Shown: positions 1 through 4,867 of the stretch, one piece after another | Layout of the letters: every line of letters starts with the position of its first letter | Numbering within the stretch: position 1 is the stretch's first letter | DNA from: Thermoplasmata archaeon | GTDB lineage: Archaea; Thermoplasmatota; E2; DHVEG-1 | Assembly: GCA_003651045.1 (NCBI GenBank) | Contig: QMTJ01000088.1 | Span: 1 to 5,350, forward strand | DNA: 5,350 bases | Direction of reading: 5' to 3' | Notes under the pieces: model-generated | The model's database searches: none | The model's input: only the letters and a program-made list of their open reading frames with translations | Told to the model about the DNA's origin: nothing | Translations under genes and position numbers: made by a program

Positions 1-203
1 AACTGTGAGATATCAACCCATCCTTTTCCATCCATCATGAGACCTATTTTCTCTGGGAAATGCCGGAGAGCACCAGCTAGTATACGACTAAGTGAATCCA
101 ACTCTTTATCATTCATTAAAAACCTGCCTTTCTCCCCGCAAGTTGGGCAGGATTCACCACGATAGTATCCATGTTTTTCACATTCAGCTAACATAATCCC
201 CAT
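1..203 (-). CDS. kptA: Archaeal tRNA 2'-phosphotransferase (Tpt1/KptA), N-terminal fragment
   Basis: The first 67 residues of an RNA 2'-phosphotransferase are present; the gene continues beyond the left edge. Enzymes of this family move an internal RNA 2'-phosphate onto NAD+, giving ADP-ribose 1'',2''-cyclic phosphate. In eukaryotes this finishes tRNA splicing; the archaeal role is less certain. The reverse strand shows a Cys/His cluster typical of archaeal members (C8, H11, C19, C22, around HGYYRGESCPTCG), then the family signature LSRILAGALRHFPEKIGL (residues 38-55) followed by GWVDIS. The Arg-His pair (R47-H48) matches the conserved catalytic Arg-His of Tpt1; the other two catalytic arginines would lie outside the window. 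Two in-frame ATG codons are possible, at 203 and 194. The first is chosen because a TATA-like box about 26 bases upstream would give a leaderless message. It is divergent from rpiA. The family call is firm, the exact start is not. Confidence 0.9.
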   Translation of the reverse strand, partial: MGIMLAECEKHGYYRGESCPTCGEKGRFLMNDKELDSLSRILAGALRHFPEKIGLMMDGKGWVDISQ

Positions 204-224
204 TGTTTGGTATAAAAATTCATA

Positions 225-234
225 GTATAAATTT
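225..234. promoter_or_regulatory. TATA-like element in the kptA/rpiA divergent region, usable on both strands
   Basis: The stretch GTATAAATTT reads as a TATA-like box on the plus strand and as AAATTTATAC on the minus strand. On the minus strand it is centred about 26 bases before the ATG at 203, which fits a leaderless kptA transcript. On the plus strand it would place an rpiA start site near 255, leaving a short leader that still contains the GGTGA at 263-267. A second candidate, GTATAAAAA, lies at 210-218. The assignment rests on spacing and composition only, and no BRE was scored. Confidence 0.45.
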
Positions 235-262
235 TTGTACTAAATTGTTATTACCAGTTGAT

Positions 263-267
263 GGTGA
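263..267 (+). promoter_or_regulatory. Shine-Dalgarno sequence deciding the rpiA start
   Basis: GGTGA matches the archaeal anti-Shine-Dalgarno core (GGAGGTGAT) and lies 4 bases before the TTG at 272. It supports that TTG over the more distal TTG at 203, which would add 23 residues unlike any RpiA N-terminus. Confidence 0.6.
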
Positions 268-271
268 CTTT

Positions 272-964
272 TTGGAAAAAGAAGAACTTAAAAAACTCGC
301 AGGTGAAAAAGCTTTAGAATACATCGAAGACAATATGATAATTGGAATAGGTACAGGATCCACTGTAGAATATACGATACGGAAACTCGGGGAGCTTGTA
401 AGAGATGGTTTAAAAATCCAAGGTATACCTACATCTGTTCATACACAGAGACTTGCGAAAGAAGAAAACATACCATTAACAACACTAGAAGAACATCCAT
501 CCATAGATGTAACTATTGATGGTGCTGATGAAGTTGATTCTAATTTAAACCTTATCAAAGGTGGCGGTGGAGCTCTTACACGTGAAAAAATAGTTGCTTT
601 TAACTCTAAAAAATTGATTATCGTCGTTGATGACTCTAAAGTTGTTAAATGCCTAGGTATTGATTTTCCACTCCCTGTTGAGGTTGTCAAGTTTGGTTGG
701 ACTGCTACTAAAAAAACCCTTGAAAACTTTGGCTGCGATGTCAAACTTAGAGAAATCATGCCAGGTGAACCTTTTATCACAGATAATGGAAACTACGTAC
801 TAGATTGCGAGTTTGACAGGATAGATGACCCTGTTCAGCTTGAATTCGACATTAACAATATACCTGGTGTCGTAGAAAATGGGTTGTTTATTGGTCTCGC
901 TGATAAAGTAATCGTTGGTGGTAAACAAGGTATTTTAACACTTGATAAAGAAGCAGTTGTTTAA
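272..964 (+). CDS. rpiA: Ribose-5-phosphate isomerase A
   Basis: This enzyme interconverts ribose 5-phosphate and ribulose 5-phosphate in the cytoplasm, linking pentose metabolism to nucleotide synthesis. From a TTG start the product is 230 residues, the usual family length. Visible motifs are the phosphate-binding loop GIGTGSTV (25-32), TIDGADEVD (81-89) and KGGGGALTREK (96-106). D83, D86, K96 and E105 correspond to the E. coli active-site residues D81, D84, K94 and E103 with a constant offset of two, so the enzyme should be active. The end contains the expected DPVQLEFDINNIPGVVENGLF segment, broken here only by normal variation. The start at TTG 272 is preferred because MEKEELKKLAGEKALEYI aligns with family N-termini and GGTGA precedes it. 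The frame stays open upstream to a TTG at 203, but that extension would cross the promoter region. It is the first gene of a rightward operon, 2 bases before a membrane kinase. Confidence 0.96.
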   Translation: MEKEELKKLAGEKALEYIEDNMIIGIGTGSTVEYTIRKLGELVRDGLKIQGIPTSVHTQRLAKEENIPLTTLEEHPSIDVTIDGADEVDSNLNLIKGGGGALTREKIVAFNSKKLIIVVDDSKVVKCLGIDFPLPVEVVKFGWTATKKTLENFGCDVKLREIMPGEPFITDNGNYVLDCEFDRIDDPVQLEFDINNIPGVVENGLFIGLADKVIVGGKQGILTLDKEAVV

Positions 965-966
965 CC

Positions 967-1638
967 ATGGTAAATGTAAAAAAGAAACTACTGTATGCTA
1001 AAAAAAGGATTAACTCAGTTGAGTTTGATGCTCATTGGTATAGACGTGTATTCCATACCTTCGGAGCATCGTTTCTTTTTTACTATATACTCCCAGATGT
1101 AGACTGGGTTAACCTGTTAAAAACCTGGATACCCCCGCTCATCCTAGTATTTGTTGTCATATTAGAGTTTTTGAGGTTAAAAGGTAAAATCAGCAGTGAT
1201 CATTTCTTTGGTTTAAGAATGTACGAAAAACATAGAGTGGGAAGCTATGTGTTTTTTGGAGTTGCTATTCTTCTACTTTTCATGTTTTTCCCTCAACCTA
1301 TAGCAGTTCCTTGTATACTCTGCGCGTGTATAGCTGACCCTGTTTTTGGTGAAATCAGACAACATTATAATAGTAGATATGTGTATCTTGTTGGTTTCCC
1401 ATTATGTATGTTTTTCTTCATAATAGCATGGTACACAGCTGATGTTGTGTTAATGTTTTCAGCAGCCGTTATTGGAGCAACTGGAGCAGTTGTTGGTGAA
1501 ACAAAAAAACTCTGGTGGTTAGATGATGACTTCATGATTCAAATGTTACCCGCGGTTTTACTACTAATCCTCTGGTATATAGCGATGTACATGGGTTTTA
1601 CTCTACCAGGGGATGTTATAATACCAGGTGTTATATAA
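967..1638 (+). CDS. SEC59/DGK1-type CTP-dependent polyprenol (dolichol-like) or lipid kinase
   Basis: This is a 223-residue integral membrane protein resembling the dolichol kinase / CTP:diacylglycerol kinase / phytol kinase superfamily, whose members phosphorylate a lipid alcohol in the membrane using CTP. Family landmarks are WYRRVFHTFGA near residues 24-34 (the R-x-x-FH signature of the first helix), an E-x-x-R at E68-R70 (EFLRLK), KHRVGSYVFFG (89-98), an ADPVFGE segment (123-129) in place of the usual GD-x-A-x-x-x-G, and E178 followed by LDDDF (185-189), matching the family's E...DDN motif. About six to seven hydrophobic helices can be drawn, at roughly 30-44, 53-70, 92-125, 138-157, 158-177 and 190-210. 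The ATG lies 2 bases after the rpiA stop without a clear Shine-Dalgarno, suggesting translational coupling. The substrate is inferred only; geranylgeraniol or dolichol for archaeal lipid or glycan carrier synthesis is plausible. Confidence 0.75.
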   Translation: MVNVKKKLLYAKKRINSVEFDAHWYRRVFHTFGASFLFYYILPDVDWVNLLKTWIPPLILVFVVILEFLRLKGKISSDHFFGLRMYEKHRVGSYVFFGVAILLLFMFFPQPIAVPCILCACIADPVFGEIRQHYNSRYVYLVGFPLCMFFFIIAWYTADVVLMFSAAVIGATGAVVGETKKLWWLDDDFMIQMLPAVLLLILWYIAMYMGFTLPGDVIIPGVI

Positions 1639-1647
1639 AAAAAACAT

Positions 1648-1653
1648 AGGAGG
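1648..1653 (+). promoter_or_regulatory. Strong Shine-Dalgarno AGGAGG before the small membrane protein
   Basis: AGGAGG abuts an ATG at 1654 with no spacer and lies 15 bases before an in-frame ATG at 1669. Zero spacing would normally block initiation, so the downstream ATG is favoured, although its spacer is longer than usual. It is the strongest ribosome binding site in the operon, and it shows that the small downstream frame is really translated. Confidence 0.6.
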
Positions 1654-1668
1654 ATGAGTTTAATAGGT

Positions 1669-1941
1669 ATGGATAAAAAAAGTATGCAGTATATAGAAAA
1701 AAACACTGATAACCAGATAAGGCTGTTGAAAACTGAGATGCTTTTTACACCCCTGCTCGTGTTTCTTCCTTTTATCGTTGGTGTTATTTTCATATTAGAC
1801 TGGTTCAACAGGGGTTTTATACCTGGTGATCCAAGGTTTAACAGTGAACTCATATTAGGTTTTATCATAATAATAGGTAACCTGTTTTTTGATATTCCTT
1901 TTATAAAATCTTTGAAAAAGTTTTCACAACATAAAAAATAA
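1669..1941 (+). CDS. Small two-helix membrane protein of unknown function
   Basis: I do not recognise this protein. From ATG 1669 it is 90 residues (95 from ATG 1654). It has a charged N-terminal part (DKKSMQYIEKNTDNQIRLLK), a first hydrophobic helix (about 25-46, FTPLLVFLPFIVGVIFIL), a polar linker with WFNRGFIPGDPRFNSE, a second helix (about 60-77, LILGFIIIIGNLFFDI) and a basic tail (KSLKKFSQHKK). The positive tail suggests that both ends face the cytoplasm with the 15-20 residue linker outside. It lies 15-30 bases after the polyprenol-kinase-like gene behind a strong Shine-Dalgarno, so it belongs to the rpiA operon and may assist or modulate the kinase. The evidence for it being a real gene is the ribosome binding site, the coherent topology and the clean end at a T-rich terminator region. 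Its function is unknown. Confidence 0.7.
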   Translation: MDKKSMQYIEKNTDNQIRLLKTEMLFTPLLVFLPFIVGVIFILDWFNRGFIPGDPRFNSELILGFIIIIGNLFFDIPFIKSLKKFSQHKK

Positions 1942-1947
1942 AAAAAA
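1933..1947 (-). terminator. Oligo-T terminator of the regulator-RND operon
   Basis: On the minus strand this reads as eight T, one A, then six T, starting 15 bases after the transporter's stop codon. It is a typical archaeal T-tract and lies over the end of the converging small gene, so the two operons share a compact back-to-back termination zone. Confidence 0.5.
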
Positions 1948-1968
1948 TTTTGGTTTCTTTTTTATTTT
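1948..1968 (+). terminator. Oligo-T terminator of the rpiA operon
   Basis: A T-rich tract with a run of six T (1958-1963) and a run of four T (1965-1968) begins just after the small gene's stop. Archaeal RNA polymerase can terminate at such tracts without a hairpin, and none was seen here. The tract overlaps the last codons of the converging transporter gene. Confidence 0.5.
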
Positions 1969-4208
1969 ACAAATTTGAACTCGTAGAATACAGGTAATAT
2001 CAAAGCAGCACCTACACATGATACAGAAGTCATGAATATTATAACCGTTACAAACTGGTTCAAAGCAGTTATGTTCACGATGAGTATAGAAGCGATCCCT
2101 GCTACTGTGGTTAAAGCTGCCTCTACCAGTGACAGACCTGTTTTTTCAATTGCTATCATCGTTGCTTCTGTTTTGGATACTCCATTCTTTTTTTCTTCTC
2201 TGAATCTATGAGTAATATGGACTCCATAGTCTATACCTATACCGATCATTATAGAAGCAATAGTGATAGTAACAGGAGAGAGAGGAATATTAGAGGCTAC
2301 TAGGAAACCTGGCTCCCATATTAAAACAAAAAACACTGGTATCATCGTGAGGAAACCATACACTGAGGAGTTAAACACTAGTATGAGAGCTGCTAATACT
2401 AGTATTAAAGCAAGTATCATCGAACGTGTTTGTTCCTCTTTTAATTTATTGTTAACCGCAACGTTTATAGCATTCTGCCCTGTTAGATGAGAAACCTTCC
2501 CATTATGTGGTATAACAGTTTCATCAGCTATAGAGTTAATCTCATTGATTAATGATTCTAACTCTTCCATGCTTTTACCGATAGGTATAGAAACAACACC
2601 TAATGTTTTAGAATGATCCTTGTTTATCAAACCTTCCTTAAATATTTTATCATAAAAGATTTTATCCGCATCTGTGAGATTAGCTAGTTTTTCCACGATA
2701 AGGTTCATACTTAAAACATCGTTTATCTGTTTCAACGGGTCAGCGATTGATGTAACAGTTACACCTTTAACACGCATCCTTTCACTCATATTATAAATCG
2801 CGTTGATAACCTGAGGATCCTCCAACCCATGTGGATCTGTCTCTATAAGGAACGCGTTAAAGTTACCACCGTTACCGAATTTCTCTGAATACTCTAACAT
2901 AGAGTTAACCTCAGATATATTTTTAGGAGCCATATCGAAATAGTTGACATCAGTTTTAACCTGAGGTAAAACTACAATGGACATACAAGCGAAAAAAACA
3001 GCTATAAAGAGCATCCTTTTTCTGTTATTCACAGCGAATGAAGCAAATTTTTTCCAAAGAGGAATACGTCCTGTTTTAGTAAAGTTGAGTGCTACAACTA
3101 AACAAGGTACGAGAATCATAGCAGATATAAAAGCAAAAAGTATACCAATAGCGCATCCGAAACCAAAAAACACCATCGGGGACATACTAGATATCATGAG
3201 AGAAGCGAAACCAATAACTGTCGTGACAGTAGAGAGTAAAACAGCTTTACCTGTTGACTTTAGTACTTTTTCAATCTTGTTTATCCTATCTTCAATTTTT
3301 TTCTCCTCAGCGAATCTATTCATGAGATGTATCGAATAATCAACACCTAAACCCATTAGAAGAGCCACGATAGCTATAGAAATCATCGATAACTGAGGTG
3401 CAACTATACCAAGGGTTCCAAAGGTTAACACTATAGCATAAATTGGTGGTAGAAACGCGATGATGATACCTTTAAAACTACGGTGGAAATAGAGTAAAAC
3501 AATAGCGATAAATAATATAGAAACTGGGAAAATAATCTTGAAATTATCCATACTGTTCTGCTGAATAGCTTTCTGCATAGGGATGGTCCCAGTGATACTC
3601 ATATTAGCAAACTTTGTACCTCTATGTTTAATAGCTTCTTTTGTTTTTAACAAAACAGTATCATAATCAGCGTCTTTCTTCACTTGTATTATGATAACAG
3701 CATATTTGAAATCATTTGTATATAGTATGCCTTTCATCCCGCTGATAGAAGGTCTCTCCATATAACTGTAGATGTCTTTTTTGTCAATGGGTATATCATC
3801 AAGGTTATGCCCAAGAGGAGGGGCTTTTTTGTTTTCTTCTCTCATAAGCACTGAAAGACTTTTAATAGATGCTATACCTGTGTCTTTACCCTGACTACGT
3901 GGGTAATCGTATAACACCCTGCATATTCCATCCATCTCCCTTAAAACATCATAGTCTCTAATATCATTAGGGTCTCTACTATCATCTTGATGTATCAAAA
4001 CTATAATTGTATCCCCTATTTCGAATTCTTTATTGATTTTATTCCAAAGTTTAAGCACTGGGTCATCCCGTGGGAGATAACTTGAGAAATCAGAAACCAT
4101 ATAAAGGTTAATAACCTGTGAACCTATCAGAATAGTAAATAGAGTAAAAACTAGTATAACCGTACGTGGTTTCTTTGCAAACAATGTCGCTACTGTTTTA
4201 ATCATCAT
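1962..4208 (-). CDS. RND/MMPL superfamily exporter (HAE3-like)
   Basis: This is a 748-residue membrane protein with the duplicated RND layout. Helix 1 (16-36) is followed by a large external domain (about 37-222) and a block of five helices (about 223-241, 247-267, 272-290, 322-341, 348-375). Helix 7 (398-416), a second external domain (417-593) and another five helices (594-612, 616-636, 643-661, 694-711, 718-742) complete twelve. Each half carries the family's helix-4/10 motif: GLGVDYSIHLMNRF (286-299) and GIGIDYGVHITHRF (656-669). D290 and D660 are candidate proton-relay residues. SYLPRDDPV (43-51) after helix 1 is also typical of MMPL/HAE3 proteins. Both halves are intact, so it should work as an ion-driven exporter of a hydrophobic or amphiphilic compound. 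The substrate is unknown; archaea lack an outer membrane, so export would be directly to the outside. The ATG at 4208 overlaps the regulator's stop as ATGA, and GGAGTAGATC lies about 10 bases upstream as Shine-Dalgarno. A second ATG follows directly. Confidence 0.92.
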   Translation of the reverse strand: MMIKTVATLFAKKPRTVILVFTLFTILIGSQVINLYMVSDFSSYLPRDDPVLKLWNKINKEFEIGDTIIVLIHQDDSRDPNDIRDYDVLREMDGICRVLYDYPRSQGKDTGIASIKSLSVLMREENKKAPPLGHNLDDIPIDKKDIYSYMERPSISGMKGILYTNDFKYAVIIIQVKKDADYDTVLLKTKEAIKHRGTKFANMSITGTIPMQKAIQQNSMDNFKIIFPVSILFIAIVLLYFHRSFKGIIIAFLPPIYAIVLTFGTLGIVAPQLSMISIAIVALLMGLGVDYSIHLMNRFAEEKKIEDRINKIEKVLKSTGKAVLLSTVTTVIGFASLMISSMSPMVFFGFGCAIGILFAFISAMILVPCLVVALNFTKTGRIPLWKKFASFAVNNRKRMLFIAVFFACMSIVVLPQVKTDVNYFDMAPKNISEVNSMLEYSEKFGNGGNFNAFLIETDPHGLEDPQVINAIYNMSERMRVKGVTVTSIADPLKQINDVLSMNLIVEKLANLTDADKIFYDKIFKEGLINKDHSKTLGVVSIPIGKSMEELESLINEINSIADETVIPHNGKVSHLTGQNAINVAVNNKLKEEQTRSMILALILVLAALILVFNSSVYGFLTMIPVFFVLIWEPGFLVASNIPLSPVTITIASIMIGIGIDYGVHITHRFREEKKNGVSKTEATMIAIEKTGLSLVEAALTTVAGIASILIVNITALNQFVTVIIFMTSVSCVGAALILPVFYEFKFVK

Positions 4209-4612
4209 GTTTGATCTACTCCGTCATAGAAGATTTCAATCTTAACAGGTCTATGCCTCTTGTTTCTATTTTTTGAAAAACCAAGGCTAGCGAGTTTGTT
4301 TAAATTATCCTCAATCTCATGGGTATATCGTTTTAGGAGTTCAATAGGTGTGATAGGGTAGTACATGTAAGGGTTTTTACCTATACAGTCGTTTTTGATT
4401 TTTTTTCTATAAACTAGTTTTGATTTATACATTTTAGAAAGTGTTTCTCTAACCGTGCTAGGATGAAGCTTTGTTCCTTTTATGATTTGTTCAGTACGGG
4501 CACCGTTTTTCCTAAGGAGATAAAGATAGATACGGGATTTAGCTTTTGATTTCAGAATCTCCTGCACCGTGTGTTCAATTTCTTTGTGTCTAAGTTTCGG
4601 CATCACCGACAT
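4205..4612 (-). CDS. Winged helix-turn-helix transcriptional regulator
   Basis: This is a small basic DNA-binding protein of 135 residues, probably the local regulator of the RND transporter. Residues 24-37 (AKSRIYLYLLRKNG) form the first helix, about 38-46 (ARTEQIIKG) the second, and HPSTVRETLSKMYKSKLV (50-67) the recognition helix; RKKIKND...YYPITP (69-89) forms the wing. A C-terminal amphipathic helix (90-111, ELLKRYTHEIEDNLNKLASLG) could dimerise, and the tail is basic (KNRNKRHRPVK). The arrangement resembles TrmB-like or ArsR-like archaeal regulators, but there is no sugar- or metal-binding domain to suggest a ligand. One cysteine (C76) lies in the wing. The start at 4612 has GGTG nine bases upstream; an in-frame ATG at 4603 is an alternative with GGTG touching it. 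The stop overlaps the transporter's ATG, so the two are co-translated. Confidence 0.85.
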   Translation of the reverse strand: MSVMPKLRHKEIEHTVQEILKSKAKSRIYLYLLRKNGARTEQIIKGTKLHPSTVRETLSKMYKSKLVYRKKIKNDCIGKNPYMYYPITPIELLKRYTHEIEDNLNKLASLGFSKNRNKRHRPVKIEIFYDGVDQT

Positions 4613-4665
4613 TAAAATCTACACCATTTTTATTATTATTTTTTAATATTATTGTTGTTTTGTAT

Positions 4666-4674
4666 GTTTAAATA
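4666..4674 (-). promoter_or_regulatory. Candidate BRE/TATA promoter of the regulator-RND operon
   Basis: On the minus strand, GAAAAC (a BRE-like purine-rich stretch) precedes TATTTAAAC. The box is centred near 4670, which predicts a transcript start near 4644 and a leader of about 32 bases holding the GGTG at 4622-4625. The placement follows archaeal spacing rules and is not scored. Confidence 0.5.
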
Positions 4675-4685
4675 GTTTTCTATTA

Positions 4686-4739
4686 TGTCGCCTGTGAAAC
4701 GATAAAATTTTTAGTCGGATTTAAAACGACAAAATTAAA
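4686..4739. repeat. Two tandem 27-base units with GTCG-N9-CGAY dyads (candidate operators)
   Basis: Unit 1 (4686-4712) and unit 2 (4713-4739) are adjacent and match at 18 of 27 positions by eye. The shared core is AAACGAYAAAATT (4697-4709 and 4724-4736, 12 of 13 identical). Each unit also has GTCG nine bases before CGAY; in unit 2 this is the perfect inverted repeat GTCG-N9-CGAC (4714-4730), and in unit 1 it is GTCG-N9-CGAT (4687-4703). The pair sits directly upstream of the minus-strand BRE/TATA, a position used by archaeal activators, and also upstream of the VIT1-like gene. A partial copy, AACGACA, occurs at 4819-4825. The binding protein could be the adjacent winged-helix regulator; this is inference. 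Confidence 0.5.
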
Positions 4740-4788
4740 AAATACAAAAAAAGGGTAAAAGACATATTTGTCACATTTTTTCCTAAAA

Positions 4789-4816
4789 AAATTTTTAATA
4801 CATCATATAGTATTTA
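4789..4816 (+). promoter_or_regulatory. Candidate promoter region of the VIT1-like gene
   Basis: Two TATA-like stretches are present: TTTTTAATA (4792-4800) and ATATAGTATTTA (4805-4816). They would start transcription near 4822 or 4838, leaving a leader of about 30-45 bases before the TTG at 4868. I cannot choose between them. Confidence 0.35.
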
Positions 4817-4850
4817 TCAACGACAGCAAAAAAAACAAAATTTGGAAATA

Positions 4851-4856
4851 AAGGAG
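4851..4856 (+). promoter_or_regulatory. Shine-Dalgarno AAGGAG supporting the TTG start of the VIT1-like gene
   Basis: AAGGAG lies 11 bases before the TTG at 4868. The first in-frame ATG (4949) is inside helix 1 and would remove the conserved RRYFV lead-in, so the TTG is preferred. Confidence 0.55.
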
Positions 4857-4867
4857 ACAAACAGATA

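Noticed and set aside
203..271. N-terminal extension of RpiA from TTG 203
   Set aside because: It crosses the TATA-like elements, lacks a Shine-Dalgarno, and its residues do not resemble any RpiA N-terminus, whereas TTG 272 follows GGTGA and starts the conserved helix.
439..780. Antisense open frame opposite rpiA
   Set aside because: Low-complexity product (Ser/Pro/Thr rich) fully inside a well-conserved gene; a shadow of its codon pattern.
1539..1868. Minus-strand open frame across the kinase end and the small membrane gene
   Set aside because: It overlaps two better supported plus-strand genes and the strong AGGAGG between them, and has no family resemblance.
2263..3339. Two plus-strand open frames (2263-2490 and 2977-3339) inside the RND gene
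   Set aside because: Both lie antisense to clearly conserved transporter segments and show no domains.
4713..4739. GTCG-N9-CGAC as a terminator hairpin
   Set aside because: The stem has only four pairs with a nine-base loop, and it lies upstream of both divergent genes rather than after one; an operator is more plausible.
4686..4739. Tandem repeat as a degenerate CRISPR fragment
   Set aside because: The units abut with no spacers, there are only two, and they sit in a promoter region with no cas genes nearby.
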